Below are positions 44,400 through 52,536 of a DNA stretch of 64,000 bases, piece by piece. Origin of the DNA: Streptomyces sp. AC1-42W. Its GTDB lineage: Bacteria; Actinomycetota; Actinomycetes; Streptomycetales; Streptomycetaceae. The notes under the pieces are model-generated. The model saw only the letters and a program-made list of their open reading frames with translations. It was not told where the DNA came from and did not search any database. Every line of letters starts with the position of its first letter. Position 1 is the stretch's first letter. The position numbers were made by a program, and so were the translations under genes. Where the stretch lies: NCBI RefSeq assembly GCF_003248355.1, contig NZ_QKWY01000002.1:2914001-2978000 (forward strand), in the 5' to 3' direction.

Positions 44400-44439
44400 C
44401 AGGCCGCGCTCTCCTCTCTCTCCATGAGGTGGCCGTTCT

Positions 44440-44570
44440 CGAACGTCGCGGGCGGACTCGACAGGGTTCGTGGTCCGCGAGTGGATCCAGTGTGCGGCAG
44501 GGAAATCGTAGAACGTCAGCAGTTCCCCGCAGCCGTCGATGATCTCGGCAAAGATCTCGGCAAAGCCCAC
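44440..44570 (-). pseudogene. IS256-family transposase fragment
   Basis: In the minus frame the segment with FYDFPAAHWIHSRTTNPVES matches the highly conserved part of IS256/Mutator transposases close to the third catalytic residue (the usual text being FYDFPAEHWxHxRTTNPIES). Only about 40 codons remain, and flanking sequence is unrelated, so it is a dead remnant marking the island edge. Confidence 0.8.
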
Positions 44571-44656
44571 CTTGCACGACGTCCCCCGCGTGACCCGGGC
44601 ACTCCTGATGAGGAATGACCATGTGGACACAGCCGCTTCCTGCTAACGTCTGGGAC

Positions 44657-44707
44657 ATGAAGCGCGCTGCTGTGACGACGACGCCGGAGAGTGTCCCGGC
44701 GCGCTGA
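44657..44707 (+). CDS. threonine leader peptide MKRAAVTTTPESVPAR
   Basis: A 16-codon ORF containing three consecutive Thr codons (ACG x3 at 44672-44680), ending 15 bases before a strong hairpin and 90 bases before a threonyl-tRNA synthetase gene. That is the standard design of ribosome-mediated attenuation: the ribosome stalls at Thr codons when charged tRNA-Thr is scarce. It was too short to be listed as an ORF by usual cut-offs. Confidence 0.72.
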   Translation: MKRAAVTTTPESVPAR

Positions 44708-44721
44708 CAGATGATCTGATC

Positions 44722-44777
44722 CGAAGCCCCGGGGCAAGTGCCCCGGGGCTTCGTCGTAGGCCCGGTCACTTGCCCCG
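44722..44777 (+). promoter_or_regulatory. attenuator with mutually exclusive hairpins upstream of the second ThrRS gene
   Basis: Hairpin A: 44722-44735 pairs perfectly (14 bp) with 44740-44753, loop AAGT. Hairpin B: CGGGGCAAGTG at 44730-44740 is the exact complement of CACTTGCCCCG at 44767-44777, and would break hairpin A. Hairpin A lacks a T-tract, so it may act on termination or on translation initiation; which state is the on-state is inference. Confidence 0.65.
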
Positions 44778-44797
44778 CAACCAGCAAGGAGACCGCG

Positions 44798-46033
44798 ATG
44801 ACCACCGTGCACGACCACCGCAAGCTCGGCCGCGAACTGAGCCTGTTCGACACCGATCCGCTGATCGGCGCCGGCCTGCCGTACTGGCTGCCCGAAGGCG
44901 CGGCCGTGAGGCACACCCTGGAGGAGTACATCCGTGCCGCCGAGCGCCGGGCGGGCTACCAGCACGTGTACTCACCGGTCCTCGGCAAGCGGGAGCTGTA
45001 CGAGATCTCGGGGCACTGGGCGCACTACAGCGACGACATGTTCCCCCCGATGGACCTCGGCGGGGAGCAGGTCGTCCTGCGGCCGAGCCTGTGCCCCCAT
45101 CACGCGGTGATCTACCGCTCCCGCTCCCACAGCTACCGCGAACTGCCCCTGCGGATGGCCGAACTGGGCGGCATGTACCGTTCCGAACTCTCGGGCGTGC
45201 TCGGCGGGCTGACCCGGGTGCGGGCGATCCAGCTCAATGACGCGCACATCTTCTGCACCCTGGACCAGGTCGCCGTGGAGGCGCAGGCGGCGCTGGAGAT
45301 GATCCGCCGGGCGTACGAGGCGCTCGGTATCACCCCCACTCGGTACCGGCTCTCCCTCCCGGGGCCTGGGGGCAAGTACGTCGCCGCACCCGAGAAGTGG
45401 CAGCGCTCCACCGCACTGCTGACCGACGTCCTCGACCGCTCCGGCCTGCCCTACGAGGCGGCCGAGGGCGAGGCCGCGTTCTACGGCCCCAAGATCGACG
45501 TCCAGGTCACCGACGGTGCCGGCCGGGAGTCCACCCTGTCCACCGTCCAGGTCGACTTCCATCAGCCCGAGCAGTTCGACCTGCACTACATCGGCGCGGA
45601 CGGCGCCAAACACCGCCCGGTCATGGTCCACCGGAGCATCATCGGCAGCGTGGAACGAGCCGTCGCCCATCTCATCGAACAGCACGGCGGCGCCTTCCCC
45701 GCCTGGCTCGCCCCCACTCAGCTGGTCATTCTCCCGATCTCCGACACCGAACTGCCGAATGCCGCAGCCCTCGCCCAGCGCTGCACCCGCCTCGGGCTGC
45801 GCGCCCAGATCGCGGGACCCGACCGCGGCAGCCTGGGCGCCCGAATCCGAGAGGCCCGCCTGGTTCCCTACCAAGCCGTCATCGGTGCCAAGGAGGCCGC
45901 TGACGATCACGTCGCACTGCGCTTGCGCGACGGACGCCGACTCGACCCGCAGCCGGTCAGTGATGCACTCACCCACATCAGCGCTCTCATCGGAGCCCAC
46001 AGCACCGATCTGTGGGCCGCCCCCACCTCATAG
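44798..46033 (+). CDS. second threonyl-tRNA synthetase lacking TGS and editing domains, 411 aa
   Basis: A class II ThrRS catalytic core plus anticodon-binding domain. The zinc/threonine ligands are kept: Cys99 (SLCPHH), His150 (NDAHIFC) and His278 (MVHRS), with motif 3 GSVERAVAHLIEQHGG. Ordinary ThrRS is about 650 residues, with N-terminal TGS and editing domains that remove mischarged Ser-tRNA-Thr; here the protein starts directly in the catalytic domain. It is probably an auxiliary enzyme, for threonine starvation or resistance to a ThrRS inhibitor. Preceded by a Thr leader peptide and attenuator. ATG with AAGGAGA upstream. Confidence 0.85.
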   Translation: MTTVHDHRKLGRELSLFDTDPLIGAGLPYWLPEGAAVRHTLEEYIRAAERRAGYQHVYSPVLGKRELYEISGHWAHYSDDMFPPMDLGGEQVVLRPSLCPHHAVIYRSRSHSYRELPLRMAELGGMYRSELSGVLGGLTRVRAIQLNDAHIFCTLDQVAVEAQAALEMIRRAYEALGITPTRYRLSLPGPGGKYVAAPEKWQRSTALLTDVLDRSGLPYEAAEGEAAFYGPKIDVQVTDGAGRESTLSTVQVDFHQPEQFDLHYIGADGAKHRPVMVHRSIIGSVERAVAHLIEQHGGAFPAWLAPTQLVILPISDTELPNAAALAQRCTRLGLRAQIAGPDRGSLGARIREARLVPYQAVIGAKEAADDHVALRLRDGRRLDPQPVSDALTHISALIGAHSTDLWAAPTS

Positions 46034-46120
46034 CAGGCGTCGCGATCAGCACCTGCTGTGGCCCGGCGCGCGGCGGACGTTCTCCGGCTTCCCGTGTCTC
46101 GACTTGGCCATCAGCGGGCC

Positions 46121-46156
46121 GGCCCCGGCCTCGCCCAGGTGGGTGAGGCCGGGGCC
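46121..46156. terminator. bidirectional terminator between ThrRS and acetyltransferase genes
   Basis: A 16-bp stem with one G-T pair (46121-46136 with 46141-46156) and a four-base loop, between convergent genes. Confidence 0.82.
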
Positions 46157-46157
46157 A

Positions 46158-46172
46158 GAAACGGACTTAACG
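46158..46172 (+). repeat. 15-bp direct repeat, copy 1 (GAAACGGACTTAACG)
   Basis: An exact copy occurs 800 bases downstream at 46958-46972. The pair brackets the acetyltransferase gene. Confidence 0.6.
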
Positions 46173-46760
46173 CCGCACTTCGCGGGCTGGAATCGGCACA
46201 GCCGACGGCCGCCACTCTCGCCTGAGCAACCCGAACACCCACGAGTCGGAGACCTCGCCGTTCACCACGCAGTCTTCCCGCAACGTCCCTTCACGCACGA
46301 AACCGATCTTCTCCAGGACGCGGGCAGATGCCACGTTGCGCGTATCGGCCTCGGCCTGAACTCGATTCAGTTCCAGTGTGTCGAATGCCCACTGCAGCAA
46401 GGCGTGCGCGGCCTCCGTCGCGAAACCGTGGCCCCACATCGCATCGTCGAGGACGTAGCCCAACGACGCGCTGCGATAGTCCTTGTCCCATCCGGTCAGA
46501 CCGCACCAGCCGACGAAGGCCCCGTCAGAAGCACGGTCGATGGCCACCCGCGCCCCGGTGCCTTCGTCCGCCATCTTCCGGCACATCGCGACGAAGCGTT
46601 CAGCGCGGGCCCGTTCGGTCCACGGCGGCGAGTCCCAGTAGCGCATAACGTAGGTGCTGCTGTGCAGCGCGAAGAGAAGGTCCGCGTCGGCGTCGGTGAA
46701 GGGCCGAAGTCGCAGGCGAGCGGTGTGCAGTATGGGGGTGGCCAAGGTCATGCGCACCAT
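46167..46760 (-). CDS. GNAT N-acetyltransferase, RimJ/RimL type, 197 aa
   Basis: Starts with LHTARLRLRPFTDADADLLF and has the acetyl-CoA loop region around DDAMWGHGFATEAAHALLQWAF followed by NRVQAEADTRNVASARVLEKIGF, classical for RimJ/RimL-type acetyltransferases acting on protein N-termini or small amines. Bracketed by a 15-bp direct repeat (46158 and 46958). Either of two nearby ATG codons (46760, 46751) may be the start. Confidence 0.85.
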   Translation of the reverse strand: MVRMTLATPILHTARLRLRPFTDADADLLFALHSSTYVMRYWDSPPWTERARAERFVAMCRKMADEGTGARVAIDRASDGAFVGWCGLTGWDKDYRSASLGYVLDDAMWGHGFATEAAHALLQWAFDTLELNRVQAEADTRNVASARVLEKIGFVREGTLREDCVVNGEVSDSWVFGLLRREWRPSAVPIPAREVRR

Positions 46761-46957
46761 CTTGCGTCCTCATGGGGCGGACAGAGCAACGAATATCCGA
46801 TCCCTGTCCGGTCCTCACGACCAAGGCACCGCCTATCAGCAGATCGTGCACGGCACGACTACTCGACCTGCCCACCGACGCCCCAGACATGAACCTCCAC
46901 CGCAGCGGCCTCGCCCGCCACGGCCTCCTCACCCAACCCGGACCGGGCCACTAGCTG

Positions 46958-46972
46958 GAAACGGACTTAACG
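46958..46972 (+). repeat. 15-bp direct repeat, copy 2 (GAAACGGACTTAACG)
   Basis: Exact match to 46158-46172. The stretch 46761-47125 around it has no convincing gene; a short plus-strand frame ending at 46954 is not supported by coding character. Confidence 0.6.
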
Positions 46973-47125
46973 GCCTCTGAAATGTATCGGAGCGGGTACT
47001 CCTACGCGCTTGTGCTAGCGGACGTTGTGAGTGCCCGGCCTGGTCACGAAGTCGGTCCCCTGGCAAGCAAGTGGATGCTGCACTCCTGATGTGCACACTT
47101 GAGCGGTAAGTGAGGTGTTGAGGGT

Positions 47126-47340
47126 GTCTTCTCCGTATTTGCGGAGGTGAGCCGATGCAGACAGGTGGCCGTGTTCGGCGCGCAACAGCTTTTCGCGCGA
47201 GCGGAGGCGAGGGGGCGACAGCTTCCATGTCACAGGGGCCGCATAAGTTCTCCCTCGCCTCCGCTCGCGCGGACAGAGTTCCCCCGGCGTCAAGTCGTCC
47301 GATGCGAGACGGCTCACCTCCGCGTGTGCGGGGGTGAGCC
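47126..47340. CRISPR. decayed CRISPR-like array, no cas genes
   Basis: Two 28-base units ending GGAGGTGAGCC (47126-47153) and GGGGGTGAGCC (47313-47340) resemble the hairpin-forming type I-E repeat of streptomycetes (CCGCgyryGCGGGGGTGAGCC-like). Between them GCGGAGGCGAG occurs at 47201, 60 bases after the equivalent point of the first unit, close to one repeat-plus-spacer length. The same word is present inverted at 47252-47271, forming a perfect 20-bp inverted repeat with 47194-47213. Units are diverged and unevenly spaced, so if this was an array it is a relic. Confidence 0.4.
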
Positions 47341-47358
47341 TCACTCCCCACTCAGGAC

Positions 47359-48354
47359 CTACTCCGTGCCGTCCGCTGGCAGGCGCCCAGGCAGCCCGAG
47401 CCGCAGGAACTGGTCGTCGTGGAACGTGACGATCTCGGTGATCGCGCCGCCGGTGACGCGCAGGACGTCGATCGTCAGCGGCAGATACCCGCCTTCCTGG
47501 TCCCGCCAGTGGTAGAAGGCGACGGCGGGCTGCCGGTTCACGGTGGTGGGGACGGTGCGCAGGCCCGTCATGCCCTCGAAGCCGTCCTCGATCCAGTTGT
47601 TGATCACCGTGTCGCGGCCGACGTAAAGGCCCGGCGTAGGCGGCATCGAACAGCGCACGTCGTCCCGCAGCATCGCGGCGAGCGCCGGGATGTCCGTGGC
47701 CACGCTGGCGTCGGTGAAGCGGCGCACCAGCTCGCGCGTCCCGGCGTCCTGTTCACCGCCGGTCCAGTCCTGCCGCTCGGTGGGCAGGTGCTCACGCATG
47801 CCGGCGCGGGCCCGCTGCAGCGCGCTGTTCACGGAGTTGACGGAGTCCCCGAGGCACCCCGCGACGTCCTTCGCCGGCCAGCCGAGCAGGTCCCGAAGGA
47901 TCAGCACGGCCCGCGGGCGCGGCGCGAGGTGCTGGACTGCGACCAGGTACGCCAGCTCGATCGTCTCCCGCGCGACGGCGACGGTCTCCGGCTCGTCCGC
48001 GTCGCCCGCGGGTAGCTCGTCGAGCAGCCGGTCCGGGTAGGGCTGCAGCCACAGCACCTCGCCGCCGGTCGCGGGCTCCGGGCGGCACTTGGCGAGCAGA
48101 TCCAGGCACGCGTTGGTGGCGATCCGATACAGCCAGGCCCGGAACGTCGACCGCCCCTCGAAGGTCTCCCGCCGCCGCCAGGCACGGAGGAACGTCTCCT
48201 GCACGGTGTCCTCGGCGTCCTCGAACGACCCGAGCATCCGGTAGCAGTGCACGTGCAGCTCCCGCCGGTGCCGCTCCGCCAGCCCCGAGAACGCCGGCTC
48301 GTCGACCTCGCCCAGCCCGCTCACGCACAGCTCCTCCCGCGTGTCCGCCCTCAT
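47359..48354 (-). CDS. ECF sigma factor with SnoaL-like C-terminal domain, 331 aa
   Basis: Sigma region 2 (ELHVHCYRMLGSFEDAEDTVQETFLRAWR) and region 4 (LAPRPRAVLILRDLLGWPAKDVA ... SVNSALQRAR) are followed by an NTF2/SnoaL-like domain (residues about 210-325) including GLYVGRDTVINNWI. This is the large ECF subgroup (TIGR02960 type), in which the fused C-terminal domain, rather than a separate anti-sigma factor, modulates activity. No anti-sigma gene is adjacent, consistent with that group. ATG at 48354 chosen; upstream frame has no coding features. Confidence 0.87.
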   Translation of the reverse strand: MRADTREELCVSGLGEVDEPAFSGLAERHRRELHVHCYRMLGSFEDAEDTVQETFLRAWRRRETFEGRSTFRAWLYRIATNACLDLLAKCRPEPATGGEVLWLQPYPDRLLDELPAGDADEPETVAVARETIELAYLVAVQHLAPRPRAVLILRDLLGWPAKDVAGCLGDSVNSVNSALQRARAGMREHLPTERQDWTGGEQDAGTRELVRRFTDASVATDIPALAAMLRDDVRCSMPPTPGLYVGRDTVINNWIEDGFEGMTGLRTVPTTVNRQPAVAFYHWRDQEGGYLPLTIDVLRVTGGAITEIVTFHDDQFLRLGLPGRLPADGTE

Positions 48355-49199
48355 CACGTCAACCTTCCGTCTCGTGGTGTCCCGTCGTAGGTGTGACGGG
48401 TGCGGGCGCGAAAACTCATCACTTGGGCCGGTCGGCATGGCTGATCCAGTGACGGATTCGATAGCGGAGCACGACGTGCGGTACGACGAGTCGGGCGTGG
48501 GTCCGCCGGAGTGGGCGCGGATGCACGATCGCCTGGCGCATGCCGGGGCCGCCTGGATTACGACGACGCGACGAACACGGCCGCCCGGGCACGGCACGAG
48601 GTCCACCGAAAGGGATGGGCTTGATCGTGGAGCCGAGACCGGGCTCACCTGGGGAGATGAGCCCGAAGTGATTTGAACCCTACTGACAGCGGGGTCGACG
48701 GGAGCGCGAGAACCATCGCACGTGTGCCGGCAGCACCGGCTCCGGCGCTCCCGGCGTGCTCACCCCCGTGCGACTGGGTTCACTGGTGCGTGAAGCATGT
48801 CAACGTAGACGACCTTGCGAGAAGTAGCAGGTCAGAGAGGTGTTTTCCTGTGACCGTGGTTCCTGCCGGTCCTGGATTCGCCACGACCATCAACGCCTTG
48901 CGTCTATACGAATGGCAGCTCGGTCCCGGTCAGTCCACGCTCGTGATGACCGCGCGGACGTGTACATCAGCTCGAAGGACGGCCGCAGGCACGGGCTTCG
49001 GCGAAGTACCGGGCTACCGCATGTCGTTCGGCACCGGAACGCCGGCCGAGATCGTCGCCGCCGCTGTGGCGCGAGTGCTGGCGCCCTCACGTCGCGTACG
49101 ACCGCGACGGTGCCGGTCAGCGCTGTTGCTCGGCCGCTGGTCGGGTACCGGAGGCCGATCCTTGTCACCGCCCGCCGACCCCACCCCAGGAGGCTGTTC
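48355..49199. other. 845-base stretch without a convincing intact gene
   Basis: Promoter region of the ECF sigma gene, then noncoding or decayed sequence. A plus-strand frame ending near 49100 includes YRMSFGTGTPAEIVAAAVARVL, which resembles the end of plasmid-type proteins that carry a TPAEIV motif, so this may be a degraded accessory gene. No RNA gene or repeat was recognised. Confidence 0.4.
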
Positions 49200-49490
49200 G
49201 TGACGTCATCGGAGATGACCGTCGGTGATCTTATTGATCTGTTGTCCGCCCATGATCGGAGGGCTCCGGTCCATCTGGCCATGAACCCGTTCTTCCCGAT
49301 GGCTCACAGCATCGAGAGCGTGTTGACGTCTGTGGACGAGACTGGTCGGGCCGTCGTCTGTCTCGCCGAAGGGCGGGACGAGGGCGCCCAGCTCGGCCAT
49401 CTGCCGACCGAAGTCGCTGTCGCCCTGACGTGGCAGGGCCCCGTTCAGGTGCCCCCGCGCCGACCCCGCCGCCGTGCCGGCGGCAACTGA
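49200..49490 (+). CDS. conserved hypothetical protein of plasmid/accessory type, 96 aa
   Basis: GTG start with AGGAGG seven bases upstream. Begins MTVGDLIDLLSAHDR after four residues, followed by APVHLAMNPFFPMAHSIESV and an acidic middle, with an Arg-rich tail. No recognised domain. The small size, strong ribosome site and neighbours suggest a genuine accessory gene from an integrated plasmid. Confidence 0.6.
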   Translation: MTSSEMTVGDLIDLLSAHDRRAPVHLAMNPFFPMAHSIESVLTSVDETGRAVVCLAEGRDEGAQLGHLPTEVAVALTWQGPVQVPPRRPRRRAGGN

Positions 49491-49514
49491 ATCCGCCGAC
49501 CGGAGGAGCGAGCG

Positions 49515-49694
49515 ATGGACCCGACGTTTACCTCGCACATCAGCCTCGGCGAGATTCCGCCACTGATCCAGGACTCCGACCCGCGCGTTCTCACGGCCGA
49601 GTACGACGATGCGGGACCGGCTTGATGGCAGGCATGGGCCGAGCCCGCGCTCGGCGCTACCCAGGAGCGGCTGCTGCGGGCGCCGGCCGGCTAG
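49515..49694 (+). pseudogene. small accessory gene, broken by a stop and an IS remnant
   Basis: An ATG with GGAGGAG upstream opens a 36-codon frame (MDPTFTSHISLGEIPPL...). It ends in TGA at 49623, after which the same frame continues with WQAWAEPALGATQERLLRAPAG until it meets IS5-type sequence at 49692. The in-frame stop and abrupt junction indicate a gene interrupted and then mutated. It follows the 49200 gene as if in one operon. Confidence 0.55.
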
Positions 49695-49815
49695 GGCCCG
49701 TCTTCGAAGTGATTTTGCCCAGAGCGGGAACGACGCGAGCGTTGCCGCCGCTTCGTAGAAGGCGGCGGCCTTGTCGTACCGGGTCGCGGCACCGCGCGGG
49801 TTCTTCAGCGGCAGT
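49692..49815 (-). pseudogene. IS5-family transposase 3'-end fragment
   Basis: On the minus strand one frame reads KNPRGAATRYDKAAAFYEAAA then TLASFPLWAKSL, matching the C-terminal end of Streptomyces IS5-type transposases. The outer edge GGGCCCGTCTTCGAAGTGA looks like an IS end. Only about 40 codons are left. Confidence 0.7.
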
Positions 49816-49978
49816 GCGCCCCGGCCCGGGCGGCGAGGACGACCTCTTCGAGATCCGCTCCCTGGACGGACTGGCGCTGCTGCCGAACCTGAAGCGCGTC
49901 ATCGCCGTGGACGACGGCACACTGGTCGCACCGGGCAGGTGGGAGACCTTCACTGCCCGCGACATCGAGGCGAGCTGA
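49816..49978 (+). pseudogene. C-terminal fragment of an unidentified protein
   Basis: Directly after the IS5 remnant an open frame reads EDDLFEIRSLDGLALL then NLKRVIAVDDGTLVAPGRWE and ends in TGA at 49978. It has normal codon bias but no start of its own, so it is probably the far half of a gene split by the IS. Family not recognised. Confidence 0.45.
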
Positions 49979-50017
49979 GGGGCGGGCGTGGGAGCGACCG
50001 GGGGACGAGGAGAGGTC

Positions 50018-50482
50018 ATGCGGTGTGCGTACTGCCGGCGTGAGGTCGTGTGCCGGCAGCCGGCGTCGGGTGGGCCGCCCTGTGTGGGGCAGATCCACGT
50101 GCACAGCAACGAGGAGGCGTGCTTCCCCGAGCGGGGGGGCGGCGAGTTCACGCGCCTGGCCGCCCGGCGGGTGCGGCTGCAGGCCCCGGGATGTGAAGGC
50201 ACGCGTGACCGACCTGCCTCCTGCGCCCCCACCGCCGAGGGCCGTTACCAAACAACTGACCGAGGTCGGCAAGGCGTTCCTCGGCCTCGCACCGGGCGCG
50301 GGGGTGAACGTCGTCGAGCTGGCGGACGGCGCGGGCGTGTGCGTTGTACAGACCGGGCGCGGCGGCGGCAAGGTGTACGTCGCACCCGACCGGACCGTCC
50401 TGTTCGTCCCCTCCGCCATGGACTTCGACACCGGACTCGCGGCCTTCCTCGCCGGCGCACGCACCCCCGCGAGGCGGTTTGA
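50018..50482 (+). CDS. small protein with N-terminal CxxC, 3' end uncertain
   Basis: Opens MRCAYCRREVVC, a zinc-ribbon-like start, followed by CVGQIHVHSNEEACF. GAGGAGAG lies just upstream. The frame stays open for 154 codons, but its second half overlaps the better-looking gene at 50205 and becomes Arg-rich, so the true protein probably ended near 50200 before a frameshift. Typical of small plasmid ORFs. Confidence 0.4.
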   Translation: MRCAYCRREVVCRQPASGGPPCVGQIHVHSNEEACFPERGGGEFTRLAARRVRLQAPGCEGTRDRPASCAPTAEGRYQTTDRGRQGVPRPRTGRGGERRRAGGRRGRVRCTDRARRRQGVRRTRPDRPVRPLRHGLRHRTRGLPRRRTHPREAV

Positions 50483-50495
50483 CGACGGACCCTAG
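50205..50495 (+). CDS. conserved hypothetical protein, 96 aa
   Basis: GTG start (another in frame at 50193). Sequence AVTKQLTEVGKAFLGLAPGAG followed by a beta-rich part with VYVAPDRTVLFVPS and a C-terminal helix FDTGLAAFLAG. Codon bias is normal. No known domain; similar small proteins occur in streptomycete integrative elements. Confidence 0.5.
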   Translation: MTDLPPAPPPPRAVTKQLTEVGKAFLGLAPGAGVNVVELADGAGVCVVQTGRGGGKVYVAPDRTVLFVPSAMDFDTGLAAFLAGARTPARRFDDGP

Positions 50496-50539
50496 GGCCC
50501 ACGCGCGCTCCCCTTCTTCTATCTTCCGGCGGTGGTTGT

Positions 50540-51294
50540 TTGCTCTTTTCAGGTTGCGACTGGTCGGACCAGTGGTTCGATGTCGCCGTGGTCGACCGGT
50601 CGGGTGCGGTCGTCGGTGAGACCCGGATCGTCTACGCCGAGGCCCGGACCCTGTTGCCCGCTACCGGGAGTTCCTCGCTCCGCTGGCACGCCGGTGGTGA
50701 GCGACCGTCACGGGGATCGAGGACGTGGGTCTCTTGTTCGCCCGCGTGCTGGCGGCTTCCGGGATGGACGTCGTACACGTGGACCCCGCCCGTGCCGCCC
50801 GTCACCGCGCGGCACAAGGGATCTCCAAGTCGGACCGTGCCGGCGCGAGGCTGATCGCCGCGATGACTCTGGCGGGCCTGGCTCGCCCTGTCGTCGCATC
50901 CTCACTGGAGGCGGAGGCTCTCCGCGTCGTGGCACACGCCCATCGGGCAGGGCTGATGCGGATCTGGCCCGCGGCCGTGGCAGCGTGGCCGGCGAGCGTC
51001 GGCGGGCTGCGCAGTTCTCAGGCGCGAGCCGTGCTCGCCGCCGGCCCCACCCCGCGTGCGGCAGCCCGGCTGGACCGTACGACTCTGGCTGCGCTGCTGT
51101 CTGCTGCGGGCTGCAAGCGCACGGTCCAGGACGAGGCCGAACGCCTGTGCATGATCTTCCACCGCCCCGAGCTCCGATGTGGGAATGGCGCCCACGGCCC
51201 CGCCCGCCTCGCCGGCCCCGCAGCCTTCATGGGCGGCCGGGCCTACCCACAAGGGGCGTCGTTCGAACTGAACGACGCCCCGGTGGACGGATGA
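50540..51294 (+). pseudogene. IS110-family transposase, frameshifted and truncated
   Basis: The first frame has CDWSDQWFDVAVVDRSGAVVGE, the DEDD-transposase opening of IS110 elements. It then shifts near 50645 and resumes at about 50725 with GLLFARVLAASGMDVVHVDPARAARHRAAQG and later LRSSQARAVLAAGPTPRAAARL. A segment is deleted around AHAHRAGLMRIWPA, and the C-terminal catalytic Ser region is missing. Dead element. Confidence 0.8.
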
Positions 51295-51339
51295 TCCGCC
51301 TCAGCTCGTTGCCGTGGCCTTGTCGAAAGCCTTGTCGAG

Positions 51340-51546
51340 GTGGCGGTCGACGAGGGCCGGGGAGCCGGAGACGACCAGCAACAAATAGTGCTCGGCGACC
51401 GCGGCTACGACCACGACAGGTACCGGCGACTGGTCTGGAAGCTTGGCGTGAAGCCTCAAATCGCCCGACGAGGCGCCGAACACGGTTCCGGGTTCGGCGC
51501 CCAACGCTGGGTCGTGGAACGTGCGTTTCTGTTGGCGGGCGACTGA
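51340..51546 (+). pseudogene. IS5-family transposase internal fragment
   Basis: LGDRGYDHDRYRRLVWKLGVKP and HGSGFGAQRWVVERAF are the conserved centre of IS5-type DDE transposases. The frame ends prematurely after ERAFLLAGD, where a normal element continues for about 40 residues. It follows the IS110 remnant directly. Confidence 0.78.
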
Positions 51547-51562
51547 AGAAGCTCGAGGGGCG

Positions 51563-51898
51563 TTAACCGTCGTTGTCCTGGGCGGCCGCGAACCCGCGAT
51601 CCTCGATCACGGGGAAGTTACGCTCGGTAGTGGCAATCCAGGCGTCGATCTCGGCATGGGACGACCTGAGAGCACCGATCAGCACCTCGATCACGTCCAG
51701 CTTCGGCTTACCAACGTTCCGGCTGAGCTCGTCCATCGATACCTCTTGGTACGACATGAGCAGCTGCCACCAGAACCTCATGAGGAAGCGGCATTCCTGC
51801 GGGTCACGGTCGTCTGCGAGGCGATCATGAATGACCTTCTGGACGCGCCGCCGCTGCTCGTCATCACGAAAGCCGGTGTTGAGGTCAGTCAGGGTCAC
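51563..51898 (-). CDS. hypothetical protein, 111 aa
   Basis: Mostly helical, charged sequence (DDEQRRRVQKVIHDRLAD, MRFWWQLLMSYQEVSMDEL, IEVLIGALRSSHAEIDAWI) with no recognised family. GTG start. Isolated between IS remnants; a plausible accessory gene but unsupported by context. Confidence 0.45.
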   Translation of the reverse strand: MTLTDLNTGFRDDEQRRRVQKVIHDRLADDRDPQECRFLMRFWWQLLMSYQEVSMDELSRNVGKPKLDVIEVLIGALRSSHAEIDAWIATTERNFPVIEDRGFAAAQDNDG

Positions 51899-51965
51899 GT
51901 TGGGACACTAGCAATCATGTTCGTTCACCTCCGCCATGGGCCTCAAGACTGCGCAGGGCATTCCG

Positions 51966-52145
51966 TCAGAGGTTCTTAGCGGTGGGGATGATCTCCGTCA
52001 TCGCTCGGCGGATGTGCGGCAGCTTCAGTCGCCGGGTCAGGGTGATCGCCTCGTCGAACGCGGCCCCTGATGTTGCGGCGACTGCCGAAGCGGGTGCTTG
52101 CATGCGGGGCAGTGTCGCGGCGAGTTGGGCAGGGCTGTCGTTCAT
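51966..52145 (-). pseudogene. IS21-family IstB N-terminal fragment
   Basis: A 59-codon frame with ATG at 52145 whose end reads LTRRLKLPHIRRAMTEIIPTA. This is the start of the IstB helper ATPase of IS21 elements (typically LTRALKLPHIRxxxxxxxxTA), followed by a stop. The whole ATPase domain is absent. Too short for ordinary ORF listing. Confidence 0.7.
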
Positions 52146-52236
52146 GAAAGTACTTTTTCCAGGTCAGGGCCGGTGCGGGACGCCCGTCGGCCAGGTGATG
52201 GTGGTGTTGTCATGGGGGGGCGGATAGGTTGCCCGG

Positions 52237-52536
52237 ATGACTGACACGGACCCCCTGGTGCCTGTCCTTGCCGGACTCGTCGTCGATGTCGTCTGCTTTC
52301 TCGACAGCTGCGAGGACGACGAGGTCGACCCCGACTCCGCGGTGAGGATGATGGAGAGCGTCGCCTGGGTGCTGGGGCGGCTGCCGCAGGACCAGCGCGA
52401 CCGCTTCCTGACCGTCCACGCGGATCTGGCCGAGGCCGAGCAGGACTCAGGGCGGCGGGAGTTCTTGGAGGCTTTCCCGTTCTCCTGCGGCCTGGTCGAC
52501 GAGGAACCCGAGGGCTCGGGTCGAGCCGAAGCCTGA
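52237..52536 (+). CDS. conserved hypothetical protein, 99 aa
   Basis: An acidic, helical small protein (LAGLVVDVVCFLDSCEDDEVD, MMESVAWVLGRLPQDQRDRF) with normal Streptomyces codon use. It lies between the two halves of an IS21 remnant on the opposite strand, and its last codons overlap the IstA frame, so it may have been brought in between them or be a neighbour swept in. Function unknown. Confidence 0.55.
   Translation: MTDTDPLVPVLAGLVVDVVCFLDSCEDDEVDPDSAVRMMESVAWVLGRLPQDQRDRFLTVHADLAEAEQDSGRREFLEAFPFSCGLVDEEPEGSGRAEA

Noticed and set aside
49691..50500. CTAGGGCCC present at 49691 and 50492 as possible IS target duplication
   Set aside because: Only nine GC-rich bases, and the second copy is the end of a gene; chance is likely.
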